This document shows positions 12,139 to 24,250 of a stretch of DNA of 64,000 bases, one piece after another. This stretch comes from Lonicera japonica. Taxonomy: Eukaryota > Streptophyta > Magnoliopsida > Dipsacales > Caprifoliaceae. Location of the stretch: assembly GCA_021464415.1 (NCBI GenBank), contig CM038471.1:78102414-78166413 (forward strand), given 5' to 3'. The translations under genes were made by a program, and so were the position numbers. The notes under the pieces were generated by a model. That model had not been told where the DNA came from, did not search any database, and saw only the letters and a list, made by a program, of their open reading frames with translations. Numbering within the stretch: position 1 is the first letter of the stretch; each line of letters begins with the position of its first letter.

Positions 12139-12353
12139 AGATTTTCATTTGAATTAAGAAAGTGAGAATCTCTCCCCCAAGCTTTTTTTACACAAATTAA
12201 CATGTTCATGAAGGAACGACCTTTCGCTAGAAAAGGGAAAAAGAAGAGTATGAGAACTCTTAATTTGAAAAAAAAAATGGATTAATATTTATGGTTTTTA
12301 AATTATTAATTTAAAATTGTTTACTTAGTTTTTTTTCATTACAACGAATCTAA
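11097..12353. other. Intergenic, no gene
   Basis: 11100-11200 matches 26036-26130 and marks the far end of the recognisable duplication. Beyond that I see no copy 2 counterpart and no credible coding sequence. A (CT)n run lies at 12089-12133. Confidence 0.6.
12089..12133. repeat. (CT)n microsatellite
   Basis: About 22 uninterrupted CT units in non-coding DNA. Confidence 0.9.
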
Positions 12354-12911
12354 TCTAATAGTATATATATAAAATGGTGGAAGTAGTTCATTTATTATTT
12401 CTCCTTTTTATATGTTGCTACATATCCTTTTATTAAATACACTCATTTTGCTCATATAACTAAAATGTTTACTCTTTTATTCAAAAAGATAATGTTGACT
12501 ACTACCGTTATATGCCGATTGGATCACTCTTTTTATAATCCCTTATTTGCATTGCCTTTATGACTCCTTTTCACTTATTACCTCCTTATTAACTATATAT
12601 TACTCCCATCAATTATCGATTCTTCCACGTGACAAGTTAAACAAAATATTTTATCTAAACCAAATGAAAATATTTTAATTTTCTATTACATTGTTTCCAT
12701 ATTTTATCTAAACCAATTGCACACTAAAAAGTAGTCGCATGAGTTTTCTTAGATTGAGTTTCTAACAAATCAAGCGGAAATTTTATAATTTTTATTGCAC
12801 CAAAACATACATAAGTGATTCCTAACAAAATAAAACTCACCCAAAATATTATACAAAATGTTAATATAATAATTTTATAGCACCTGTGCATTGCACGGAA
12901 TTGAAAACTAG
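12354..12911 (+). mobile_element. Candidate non-autonomous Helitron
   Basis: The candidate 5' end is A|TCTAATAGTATATATATAAAA. The 3' end has a GTGCATTGCAC hairpin about 15 bases before a terminal CTAG|T (12908-12911, T at 12912). The A/T host site and the hairpin plus CTAG are Helitron hallmarks. The 5' end is less certain than the 3' end. The minus ORF at 12724-12966 crosses the terminus and is not a gene. Confidence 0.5.
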
Positions 12912-13758
12912 TATAATATATATTTGCTAGTTCTCGTTTATACAATTTCCATTTATAAGAGTTCACTAGTAATTTCTAATTCTCTAGGTTGATTAGGTTT
13001 TATATTTTCTTATTTGTACGATTCTCATAACCCTATATAAAGAGTCTCTATTGTTTTGATTTTATACAATCAATTCAATAATATTTCTCTCTTTTATATA
13101 TCTTAACAGATCTACTTGGGGCAAAAATCAAGTACATTATGGTATTGTGTTTAAGTCAGTCGATTTTCTATTTTAGATAAAAATATCATGAAATTGTGTC
13201 GTGTCAAGTAAAAAAATGACATGAAATATTCCTCTTGCACCAAGGCATGTTGTAGCTACAGGTTCTACATATAGTGGTTATGGAGGTTGGTTTTGACATT
13301 GTCGTACTCTAGTAGAATTTTGGCCTAATTTTTACAAATTTGGATTAGATATTGTCTTTACCAAAGGGCACTGTGAGAAAAAAATATATCGACAATTAAA
13401 AATATTACACTAAATGCGAACTCAAGAATATATTTATTTTTTTGTCCGAATTCAACAATTCAGTCAAATTATACTTTGAAAGAAACATTACAATTTCCAC
13501 ACACGAAAGATATCATATTGATCGTGTCCTAAAAAGGAATTAACTGTGAACTATTATAAACTATACTTTGAATTTGCCATATAGAGACGATATGGTAATC
13601 TTATTGTTTCTTCTTCAAATAATATAAATAACACTAAAGAATAGCTACAACAATCTAACCATATATGGATGCAAATTAAGGAGCCAACCCATAATTCTTT
13701 AAATCCTCATGCACTTTAAAATATAGTGAAATGATTTAAAAGCCTCTCAAGGCCTTTA
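12912..13758. other. Intergenic, no gene
   Basis: AT-rich with no ORF of note and no recognised terminal repeats. Confidence 0.6.
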
Positions 13759-14608
13759 GGGTGTGTTTGTCGCGCGGGATAAGAAGCATGTTATGATTAA
13801 TTAATCATATTTGGTGTTTGTTATCGGAAATGATAAGATAAATAAATCCTGTCATGTGTTTGGCGTAAGGGTGGATAACATATTTTAATCATATCCGGTT
13901 GGCACAACACATGATTGGATTGCATTCGGGATTAATTATCATTTTATCCCTTTAGAACCGAATAAATATATACCACCCCTATAGGTGGTATTATTTTATC
14001 CCATGATTGCCGGAGAGCAAAATAAATATAAAATTTAATTTTTAGTTTATCTTTTTTTACACCTTTTAGATAATCAAATTTATTAATAAAAATTTTCAAC
14101 CACCAAAATCACAGTAACTCAACTAATAAAATTCATTTCTTTTATAATATGAAATTTTTATTTATATTTCTATTAAATTAAGGTATTTATAAGAAACTTT
14201 AATTTTATAAAAAATAGTAACATTAGAATTTGAAACTATATGTAATGCATAGTTCGTAAATATTGTATGTGATATAGAACTTTTCTCATGAAAGATTTTT
14301 TTACGAAGCTTATTTATAAATAGAAGAATTGTATTAGTTAATAAAAATTGTGTAGAGAAATTAAAATTACATATATTTTTAAAAGAAAAGTAAGTTGTAT
14401 TGTATAATATCTGGATTTGTAATCCGAAACTCCATAAAATGCAAACTTTAGTAAATCTCTATCTGACTAATCCTTATCCTGCCCGATCCTGCTTAATCCT
14501 TATCCGACTGATTCATTTTATATCATATCTCACATAATTCATATCCGACTAATTCCGGCTTTTATCCTATCTTATCCTACCTCCTTATTCAGTACGCCAA
14601 ACGCACCC
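13759..14608. mobile_element. PIF/Harbinger-type MITE (850 bp)
   Basis: The left end is GGGTGTGTTTGTCGC and the right end is the inverse CGCCAAACGCACCC. Both ends are flanked by TTA (13756-13758 and 14609-14611). Subterminal GATAAG words on the left are mirrored by CTTATCC words on the right. No coding capacity. It lies 270 bp downstream of the stop codon of copy 2. Confidence 0.75.
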
Positions 14609-14879
14609 TTATACTTTTAAGCACTTTAAATTGAGTTGTTTCACATGATAGGGCCAGATAATATTTGAGAAGTGCCAATAGGTACCCCTTTATTTATTAT
14701 ATTAAACATATTACAAAGCAAATATTAAATAAGTTGAGAATATACAAAAGCCATCAACACAAGTTATTTATTTGAGGCTTGTTATTTGAAGAGTAATATT
14801 ATTGCCACCTTGAGTAACTTAAATAAGAAGTTCTTTTATATAAATCACAATACAAAACAAAATTCTTTTAGACATTTCC

Positions 14880-17615
14880 TTATTTTGCCTTTCTCTCCTC
14901 TAGTATTTTGACACCAATATACCTGCATATAAAGGCACACCAAAAACCATGTAATATTCATAGAAATAAATGTTGGTTAAATATAATTTCAAAAGATATA
15001 GAGTGATTGGATAGTTTAAATTTTGACAAATAATGTTTGATTTTGACTCATTAAAACAAACATTAGTGGTCAAAACTAGAACTATCTGATTTTAAACTAA
15101 CAGTCGAGATTACTACAACTCACACAATACTAAAAAACTTACCGGCCCAACATCATAAGGGTCGCTTGAGGATTGGTTCCTGGCGAAACAACAAACGTAG
15201 AACCATCAACAACTCGTAGCGCATTAATCCCAATCACTTTCAAATGACTATCGACCACCTTTTGTGCTAAACATCCCCCATGGTAATGATAAAAGGTGGT
15301 CAACGTTCTACGACAAAATTCTCCCATCGCTTCATCATCAAACTGGTTTTGAGGTAAAGCTCGACCCACAAATTTAAAATACCTTTGGCCACGCTGATCC
15401 ATAGACATGTACTGTTCCATTACTGGGGTATTTAACATTTTACCAATAGCACGCATCGCATTAGCACATTGAGAGAGATCTATTGTATTATTGAAATAAT
15501 TGAAACGAACGATTGGAGTAAGGCTTGCATTTGTAGGAGAGGCTAGCCTCAGGGAACCAGTAGACAATGGTCTCGATACTTTCTCAACAATACTTAGCAC
15601 GGTGAGATTTAAAGGAGGGGATGGATCTGGAAAAAGTATAGGGCTCACGGGAGAGAAAAATGGGGCCATACCAGATACAGCCTCAATATAAAAACTTTTT
15701 GTTATACCTGCTACGCGAACACCAATGTCGTCTAATGGAAAAGGTGGTGTAATGGTAATTTGATTGCGTGGGTTATCAGACATAAACTGACCAATAAAGG
15801 GTTGGTCATAAACGATTGGTATATTAAGAGACGAAAGGTAAGATCTCGGGCCGACTCCGCTCATTAGCAAAAGTTGAGGACTGCCTAAAGCACCGGTGCT
15901 TAGAATTATTTCTCCTTTTTCGCGTATTCGAGCAACATGAGAATTTCCGTTTGTGTCACGAAAAATAACTCCTATAGCAGATAAACCTAAATAGAAAAAG
16001 AAATTGAAATTAATTAGTTAGGCTAAGCATAAAACATATAGTCAACTAACATCTCCCAAAGTAAAAATATTTGTGTTTGTTTAATTATGTTGCATGTCAT
16101 TAGATAAGGAGAGCCTCACATCCCTGTCTAGACCAATAAGATATTGTTCGTTTGAACTCAAACTCGCACGATTTTTATTTTCATGTATTACTAGGAAGAA
16201 CTAGGGTATGTGTATATTTAGCATATTAGTTTATCTCACTCAAGTGATGTGAGATGTAACACCTATAGTGTATAGTTTATCAGCACCTACTACACCACAC
16301 CCGAGAACGCGCCATCCTCACCTACTAAACTTGGGTCCTTATGAATTATGATACCAATCCATATAATAATTTTGATGTAATAATATCCTTAATTAGTGAT
16401 GTATATTTACACCATGACTAAACATTAAATAAATTAGAATAATGACTTAAGATGCATTAATTAAGGAATAAGAGAATGTGTGTTAGCCTAGTTAGGAGGC
16501 GTCCACTTAGACCTTAGAGGGATCCTAGGTTTGAATCTTGTTAAAGGAGGGTTTAGGGGTGGGGTTTTCTTTATTTGTAACTAAAGGGATAGACTTAGAC
16601 CTCCCTTTAAAAACAATTGCGGAAGAAAAGAAAAAAAATTATGTACCTAATGATGTGTCAGAGGCAAAAATCACCCTCTCAACAGTTGCATGAACAACCA
16701 CCCTCAAGTTCTTCTTCTCGGCCTTATTGAGTAGCTCGACCGCCCCATGTCGCCTCCCAGTCCGATCATATGTTGAACCACTAATCTTTGTTCCTTGCAA
16801 ATGGTCGAGAGTTAACCCATTATCGGGACGAATACCGGATTGCAACAACGCTTTCTTCACTGACGTTTGCCAAGAATTTATTTGATTTGTTTTAGTAACA
16901 ATGGTTTCTTCAACCCACTCGTACGCACTCCTAACAATACTCATGTTCCATTCTATTCCCGATTCATTATAAAAGTCTTCATCGGCTCTCGAATAGAAGC
17001 CAAAGTTGATCATACTAGTACCACCCAAAACTCTTCCCCTCGCATTTAATATGCCATCTTCTGATGTGAAGGCTTGTGCTGGTGAGTCGATATCATCCGC
17101 TTGTAAGAGATTGGCTATGGAATTTTCTTCACGTAGGACGTTAGGGTTATTAAAAGCAACACCGCCTCGTTCAAGAAGTAAGACAGAGTTATTTGCAGAT
17201 AGAGTGGTTGCTAAAGGGCAACCGGCTGTGCCACCTCCAACAACTATGTAGTCATATACTTCCTCTGAGGGGGACTCGGTGGCGTTGTACACAAATTGTA
17301 GGTAACTCAAATCTGCATTGTTCAAAAAGATAGACATGTTATTCTTTTTTTCAAATTACATCGATGAGAATTGAACACTTAATCCCTTCTCTCCTAATCT
17401 TTGATGCCAACCAGTATAACCACTACACTATAAGATAATTGACAGTTAGACATGTTGTTAACCAAAGAATAACCATATCTATTTTAAAGTTTAAAATGAA
17501 AATCCTTTCATTATTTATATAGATTTGTTCCCAACTTCGCTGTATGATTTGCGAATTACCAAAAAAATAAACTAATATTTCTCTTGCTGTTTTTCGAGAC
17601 ATGGGTAGTTGCAAA

Positions 17616-17651
<36 letters not shown>

Positions 17652-17772
17652 AATTTAGTGGCTAGCCTTGATCAAGATCCTTAGCTTGAACTGCTGTGAG
17701 GATTCTTGGTTGAAGAACAACAGAGAACATGAGTAAAAACATAATGGTAAATTGCACTCTTGGTGTAGCCAT
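14880..17772 (-). CDS. (R)-mandelonitrile lyase-like / HOTHEAD-type GMC flavoprotein, copy 2 (complete)
   Basis: The four exons on the minus strand are 17772-17667, 17312-16647, 15986-15143 and 14922-14880 (1659 nt, 552 aa plus TAA). This matches the usual ~550 aa of the family and all phases agree. Residues 1-30 form a signal peptide (MATPRVQFTIMFLLMF...AVQA). GGGTAG at 61-66 with E83 forms the FAD-binding Rossmann motif. ARGRVLGGTSMINFG is GMC signature 1, and GALGSPQLLLMSG precedes the substrate domain. YHYHGG contains the expected catalytic H493. GTNPQATLMMLGRY gives N529 at the second catalytic position, where cyanogenic Prunus mandelonitrile lyases have His. So the domain is clear, but mandelonitrile lyase activity is not implied. 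Predicted secreted. Intron 1 is GC-AG. Intron 2 (660 nt) has a SINE-like insertion. Confidence 0.93.
16480..16625 (+). repeat. tRNA-derived SINE-like insertion in intron 2 of copy 2
   Basis: The A-box-like TAGCCTAGTTAGG lies 44 bases upstream of the B-box-like GGTTTGAATCT, the spacing of a tRNA promoter. After it come a G-rich segment and an A-rich end. The block is missing from intron 2 of copy 1, which is about 200 bases shorter. A similar head and tail occur at 25540-25665. Confidence 0.45.
17340..17440 (-). repeat. tRNA-derived SINE-like fragment in intron 1
   Basis: The minus strand has an A-box-like TAGTGTAGTGGTTATAC followed about 54 bases later by a B-box-like GTGTTCAATTCTC, then a T/A-rich tail. 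Copy 1 intron 1 keeps only the B-box side (about 1509-1545), so the insertion probably predates the duplication. It is too diverged to be a working tRNA gene. Confidence 0.35.
17618..17654. repeat. (GAAA)n microsatellite in intron 1
   Basis: About nine GAAA units lie just downstream of the GC donor. Copy 1 has only a short purine tract there. Confidence 0.85.
17667..17772 (-). other. Exon 1 of copy 2: signal peptide, GC donor
   Basis: 35 codons plus one base, ending CAAG|GCTAGCC. Joining to GCAG|ATTTGAG at 17312 gives D-Q-D-L-S-Y, the residues expected just before FVYNAT in this family. A competing model would start at the in-frame ATG at 17337-17335 (MSIFLNNAD...), but that lies in intron 1. 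Copy 1 has CTG there, and that model would lose the signal peptide. Confidence 0.72.
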
Positions 17773-17853
17773 CTTTCCTCTGCACACGAGAGAGAGAGGG
17801 AGGGAGAGAGAGAGAGAGAGATTGTGATTTTGATTGTGTACTTATTTTTTGCA

Positions 17854-17861
17854 ATTTATAG
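17854..17861 (-). promoter_or_regulatory. TATA box of copy 2
   Basis: The minus strand reads CTATAAAT about 85 bases upstream of the ATG, embedded in sequence shared with the copy 1 promoter. An interrupted GA tract (CT-rich on the coding strand) lies between it and the ATG. Confidence 0.5.
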
Positions 17862-20468
17862 AACGTAAGAATGCAAGTTATGTTAGTTCCGGTCCCGGTC
17901 TCGAGATAAAGGGTCTTGTATGAAAATTGATTTTTTTTTCATATACAATGTATTTTTTGAGTTCTTATTTTAACATAAGATTGTTTAAAATATTTTATTC
18001 TATGATATTAAAAACAATATATGGTCACTTGTTTTATACGCTATCACAACTGGCCTGAATAGTTATATTTCTCTTTCCACATGATCACTATTTTATATTC
18101 AAGTTATAATTCTACCGCCATCACAATAATAAGTGGACATGCATAAGAATCATTAAAATATGATACAATAAAAAGTTCGGTAGCACATATATGATTTTTT
18201 TATTATAAAGACGAGAATGGTCCCAACCATGTGGCTCGACTTAAAAGACAAACTAGGTTGGGCCTATTTTTAGATGAAAAAAAATTAACATATTTTTGGA
18301 AAATGTTTTTTTTTTTTTGAACATATTTTTGGTAAATGTTAACAGCTTCGAACTAGATCTTTCCTTCCGTTGACATTATCTTTGCCATACTTTGAGAATC
18401 TCATAAATGATAAAATATAATTACACCAATGTCCATTATCAAAGAGTGGACTTTTTGTAGTCATGGTTTATGGGCAATTATATAGGCCCCTTTAATAACG
18501 TTTGAAATAAAAAATGTATTAACTTGCTAAATCTCATTTAAAAAGTCTAAAAAAATAATATGAATTACATATGCCCCTTTATTCAACCATGAAAATTATG
18601 TATTTGTAGAATATTGGCATTTTCAATTTTGGAAAACAACATATGTATTAAGATTAGGCGGCTTCTAATATTTGCAATATCTTGACTTTAGATTCATCTT
18701 ACAAATAGTTTTTGCAGGAGAATTCTAAGTCAAGTGGTATTGGTATTCACTTCATGCTTTCAAGATCAATCAAGGGAGAACTTGAAAAAAAAAATGATAG
18801 ATTAATGTAGATATTTAATTAAGCTGGACTAAACTAGAATTAAAAATAAGCACTAAAAAAATAGTTTGGGCTACAAACTAGTTAGCCCTGGGTTGGATCT
18901 ACCCTCATATATGCACAAAGCATGACATCGGTTTCATCTCCCTCCCTCCCTCCCTCCCTCTCAAGAGCAGATCTAGAATTTTTTGAAGAGGTAGACTAAT
19001 GTAGATACTTAATTAAGTAGGATCAGACTAAAACTGAAAACGTTGCATATTGCATCATGCCATCCTAGTCAGCCTGGCGTTAAATCTGCCCTTTCTTTCC
19101 TCTCGTTCACTTACAATTGTAATAAGGAAGAAATTTGTACCGTAATATACCAGAAGGAATAACTTACAACCAACATGGAAATTGAATAATGCAATGCATT
19201 TGTTAGTAAGTTCTTCTCAACTTTATAATTAATCAATTCATTTAATTATTAGATTAAATAAGTGTACAGCCATTGACATTTTAAGTGAGTCCTTAATTTA
19301 ATAATATGATATGATTTTTAGTAACATTTTTTTAAATTACTTTAGGAGTATTTTATTTATATTTTTTTATGTTAGATTTTATACTGTTAAAGAACTTGTA
19401 CGGCGTAAAAAAAAAAAACTCGTATCGGGTGTCAATTAATAATGGTCATGCCTAGTAAATAATTTATATACTCTGAAGAAAAATCCCACAAGTTAAACTA
19501 ATCGGAGACTATACGTTCTTCAACACAAACATATCTCTGATTCTATGAATGGGATTCTGTTATTGAGATCAAAGCCTATTTGGCTTCTTATATCATATAA
19601 GTCTATTTTCAATCTTTCTCATATATAAAATAAAGAAAATCATCTCTTATTGAGATCAAAGCCTTGATTTTTCAGTCTTTCTAATGTTTTTCTAATATAT
19701 TATATAATATCTCGTACAGCTATTTTGATTTTATGGATTTCAACTATTTTCGGTCGTTATTCAAATTGGTTGTACAGTTGCACTTTAATAATTTTTTGTT
19801 GATTAAATAATAGTTATTTGGAACTGACAATTAAATTACATCTTGTAATGGTTAAAAGGTATGACTTTGAATAGACAAATGCTTTGAATATTTTATTAAT
19901 GTTATAATTTATTAACGATATACATAATTAATATGAAATAAGCGATGTCACTCAATATGATTCGATTTGATAAGAAGAAGAAAAATATTAAAAAAAAATA
20001 AAAATTAATTTGTATGAGAAATTAAAAAATAATCAAAATATTATAGTGCATTTAAAATTGTCTGGATAACTTTATCATTGAACAAAAATAAAGAAATATA
20101 TTTTTATACGTTTTCCTTATGTAACAGTGGCCATACATAATTAATCCCTTTTTCTTTTAGTTTTCTTTTTTCCGATTAGATGGATCATCAATTCATCATA
20201 GCCACAAAGCAAACTAATTTGTGTTGAAAAAAAATGTCATCCTTTGTTGGGAAGGTCCTTTTGGACAAAAATTGAATTATGCATACGAGAATACATAAGG
20301 GAATTGAATTATGAAGGTGGGAATAAATAATTTATAGAGTTGAAATTCCAGTTATTTATAATTTAGGCTGCGCTGGCTCTTTTTGCCCGATTTGGATCAT
20401 ACGTACGTGTTGAATAATCTTCCCGTTGACCAATTCATTTTTTTTATTTTTTTTTTTATCTTTCCTTA
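17862..20468. other. Intergenic upstream of copy 2; second copy of the duplication
   Basis: No gene. Collinear with 2.1-5.1 kb and 9.05-9.2 kb but without the Stowaway at 3684 and the MITEs at 4475, 5811 and 6415. About 18940-18960 is a short (CCCT)n tract. Patchy alignment suggests an old duplication eroded by insertions and deletions. Confidence 0.65.
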
Positions 20469-20939
20469 GAGTATTTCCAATAGTAATATAAAAATTGACT
20501 TGTAAATCATACACTCACAATTATATATATATATATAAACTTGAATACTAAAAAAAATATACTCCAATGGTATTTTTGTAAAGTCTTGTGTAAATTTTAA
20601 AATGACCAATAAGATTCTAACACTTGTTAACTATTAATATAAGCAATTTATTATTATTTTTTCTTGAATTTTTTTTTATAAATAATTTTATAATCACAAT
20701 GGATCTTGATTTGTAGATATTGATAAGCATATTTTAATTAAGATCCATATTTTACATTTGAAGTTATTATATTTTTAAATTTTATTTAAAAATCGAAGAG
20801 AGAAAAATGATGTGGCATTGGAAAATGGGAGTGTATTTTACACAAACTTGTATTTTAAAAGACAGCTGGAGACAAAAAAAATTACAAGTTTTGTAAATTT
20901 TACACAAAACAAAAATATAGAAGACTGTTGAAGATGCTC
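20469..20939. mobile_element. PIF/Harbinger-type MITE (GAGTATTTCCAA / TTGAAGATGCTC family)
   Basis: The left end GAGTATTTCCAATAG and right end TGTTGAAGATGCTC are inverse repeats flanked by TTA (20466-20468 and 20940-20942). The subterminal parts both hold TTGTGTAAA / TTTACACAA words. It interrupts sequence that is contiguous in copy 1 near 10490-10520. The same family occurs twice at 29096-30062. Confidence 0.7.
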
Positions 20940-21779
20940 TTATTGTATCTAATTGGACGCTCACTGTGTACGTGGTACATGGATAAGCTTTCTTTCTATG
21001 CATGTATATATTTAAATTAAAATATATAAATATTTAATGAATGAAGAATTAATTTAAAATATTTTATTTATTTAACTTAAATCTCACAAGTTTGAGTTCC
21101 ATTAAATGTAAAAAATGTAAATGTAAGGGCAAAATAAGAAACACGCATAATTTAATACCATAGCTAAATTCTCTAACTTTCAATTTACAGTAAGAACTCT
21201 CTAAATTAATATAGTCCAAACCGACCACTTTTATTAATTAAACGAGATTTTAATTTATCGATGAGTTAATAATTTATTCATTTACCGAAAGATTTGTGTT
21301 TTTAATATTGTTCTCTTGATCTTCCTTAGATTTTATTTCCTATAAACTTAATTAAGTAAATTATATTATTTTTTTACATGATGAGAAATGCAATGAAGAC
21401 ACTTTCCTCTTACAATACGAGAAATGCACACCTAACATGCTTAGTGTATTACAAAAAGTTATGGAAGAAATTTAGCCAAATATGAATTTCAACAAAAAGT
21501 AAACAACATTGTAATCATATTTTGATAAGGCAATATAGTAGGTCTAAAAAGATGAATTATTAATTTATATAACAGATGGGCCTAAAGGGACCTTATAAAA
21601 AAGTAGTATCTTATAAATTTAACAAAAATTTTAATTTTGTTGTTGGCCCCGGTAGGGACCGCCAAAATTTATAAGTTCAAATAGTTAATCCCTCATCTTT
21701 TCCATGAGCGTATAAAGCTTTCTATGTTAAAAATAGAGCTGAGCAACTACAAGAAAAATTAAGAGTTATAATCAATTGT

Positions 21780-22720
21780 CAACTTTTGAACATGAATTTG
21801 GCCCGTGACAATTTCTTAATCCCTCATAAAAGATCACTGCTCCAATCTATTTTCTTTAAATTTGATCTTAAGGCGGGATTCTGAAAACTTGGTATCAACC
21901 CTGAAGACATACCAAACATAGCTTTTTATATTCTTGAATGCCATTTTCAGTGGACGGTGATGCTATTTGGACTCAAAAATGCTCCATCCTGCTTTTAGAA
22001 AGCCATGATCCAGATTTTTCAGCCACTACTCTCTAATGCACTCATCTACATTGATAACATACTATTTTTTTCTTCTGATGAAACATCTTATGCACAGCTT
22101 TTGACAAAATTCCATGCCCTTGTGCAAGAATATAGAGTCATGTTATCATAAAAAAATGGTTCTCACTTAATCCTTTCTTGATTTTCTTGGCATGACGATT
22201 TCCAATAGGCAATACCAATTGCAGTCTCACATTTCACAAAACTCTTGAAATTCCTAAATGAGTTAAATTATGTCAAACAAGTCCAACAATTTATTGAGTT
22301 GGTTAATTACATGGCAAATTTCATTCCAAGGCTTTTATCTCATATTGTTCCACTTTTTTATCTTCTTCAAAAGAACCCTCCACCATGGAATGCAATTCAT
22401 ACTCGTGTTAAAGCCCTCAAGGCTTTAACCCCAAATTTGCCACCATTACAGATTTCTTATAATAGACGTCGTATTCTTCAAATAAGTACAAGTGATGAAT
22501 AATGGTTGTCATTCTCCTTGAAGAAATGGACTCCAAGCATTATGTTCGTGGTTACCGTAGTGGCAAGTTTAAGCCATCTAAAACAAATTATCATTCAACC
22601 TTCAAAGAAATTTTGGTTGTTAAAAGAGGAATTGAAAATTTCCAATTCCATCTCATTGGTCACAAATTTCAGGTTGAAATGGACATGTCTTCTTTCCCAA
22701 ACATGTTGAAATTTTAAAAA
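21780..22720 (+). pseudogene. Endogenous pararetrovirus remnant: reverse transcriptase / RNase H (Caulimoviridae, florendovirus-like)
   Basis: The reading frame is broken, but fragments in successive frames show an RT fingers/palm segment ending in the YIDN box at 22047-22058, where the canonical motif is YIDD. Next comes the connection segment (22245-22502, with VNYMANFIP and NPPPW), then an RNase H segment continuing in another frame from 22502 (LLEE, a GYRSG box, NYHSTFKEI, FHLIGH, EMDMSSFP). Breaks seen are a TAA at about 22148, a TAA at 22500-22502, and a frame change at 22502. The order and box residues fit plant pararetroviruses of the Caulimoviridae better than Ty3 elements. Assignment to the florendovirus group is by recognition only. 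Non-functional: the catalytic Asp is lost and frames are broken. Confidence 0.7.
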
Positions 22721-23095
22721 AAAAGATACTTCCGCAACTATAGCTTCTCTGATGGTCAAATTGGTTTTCTCGATGGTCATTTGATGTAAAACACATTAAA
22801 GGAAATGATAATATCATTGTAATTTTTTTTCTCTAGACCACTAACACCACATCTCCAAATGATTTCCCCAATCACCTATTGTCTTTACCATCTCGAACAT
22901 GTTGAGAATTTACCTACTAGAATCAGAAAAATTATGCTCACTAAACTTTTACCTAAGCGAAGTATTAAAAATTTTAAGAAATTTCTTGAAATACTAATAT
23001 GTCAAAATGGTTTGGCTTTTCGAGGTTTAAAATTCCATCCAGACTTTCCCTACCTTACTCTATTATTGTTGTGCATGATTTTGTGCCTATTTTAG
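22721..23095 (+). pseudogene. Probable downstream remnant of the pararetrovirus
   Basis: This follows the RNase H remnant directly. A 78-codon fragment (22859-23095) has a hydrophilic middle and may be the post-RNase H tail. No diagnostic motif is left, so this is an inference from position only. Confidence 0.3.
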
Positions 23096-24250
23096 ACCTC
23101 TTACCTAACTTTGTTTACTCGTTTTAGGTAGTAAAAATTATTTATTCATTTATTTTTAGTATATTGTAATAATTATAGAGTTAGTGAAAAAAAGATCAAA
23201 AAAGAGTTGAATTGAGTGAATAAAGTATCGAAGTCAAGAAGAAACGAATTGAAGCAATTCCGGAATAAGAATTATATTTGAGAAAGTTATGCAGCAGTTC
23301 GGTATTTTGATCATATCTTCTCGCTCAGAACTCGGATTTTGGAGTTCTTTATATGGATGGAAAGAAGATTCGAAGACCTACAACTTTTGTGTTTTGAGTT
23401 TTCTCAAATTCAGAGGTTTACCTTTCCGAAAACAGCCCCGAACCTACTGCCAGTGCACAATGTCGAAAATTAAGAAGTGTAGCCTCCATTTAATTTCTTG
23501 CTCCTTACTCCTCTACAATCCAATCCTTATTCAACCTCTTTCCATATTTTCCTCATTGAACTCAAACTATTTTCCTCATTAAACTCAAACTCTTTTCTTA
23601 TTTATAGAATCCTTCTTCAAAAAAAAAGCAATCCTTAAATTTAACCAAAACTCCCAACTCCCATTATGCGATTTTTTTTGAGAGATTGTCTGCGATTTTA
23701 GCAGAGAGATCTTTCCTTGAGAGAAACATGGTGAAAGTTCTGGAAACTCCTAATTTTTATTATGTGAAGCATCGTTTAGGTTGTTTGTGTTTTTGGAAGA
23801 ACAAATAAATCTTTACGATGAAAGAACATAATGAGATTTCGAGCCTTGATTTTCGTGGTACGATATTAGGTGGTGAGGCTATTTGTGTTTTTGGAAGAAC
23901 AAATATTCTTGTCATTGAAGTTGTATTGTGAAGGTTAGGAAGGGAAGAAATTTCCACGTTTTGAGTTTGTGGAGGGTTCTCTGTAGCAGATGCAATTCGA
24001 AGCAGAGGAGGATTTGAAATTTCATCCATCTATCTTAGGAATTAGTTTTTATTTTTATTTTTTTTAGATTAGTTTGCAATTTTAATTTTTGATGTAATAT
24101 TATTTTTCTTATTGTAATAAGTAAATTAGATTAATACAAATTCTAGACTTTCATTCCCTGTGGATTCGATCCCTTACTTCCGCTATTTACGTTATTAATG
24201 TGGTGTAGTAAAATAAGGGTTTTTGAATTAGTGTTTTTCTTGCGACGGAA
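23096..24250. repeat. LTR-like non-coding block inside the 21188-25534 element
   Basis: No domain. The stretch contains CCCTGTGGATTCGATCCC (about 24158), a phrase common near the 3' parts of plant LTR retrotransposon leaders. It also contains a repeated GTGTTTTTGGAAGAACAAAT at about 23788 and 23886. The boundaries are not resolved. Short ORFs here (23289-23582 plus; 23760-24029 minus) look accidental. Confidence 0.3.

Noticed and set aside
15500..17251. Plus-strand ORFs inside the GMC gene
   Set aside because: Antisense shadows of real exons.
21745..21765. CACTA-type end (ACTACAAGAAAAA)
   Set aside because: A single occurrence with no inverted partner and no 3-bp duplication.
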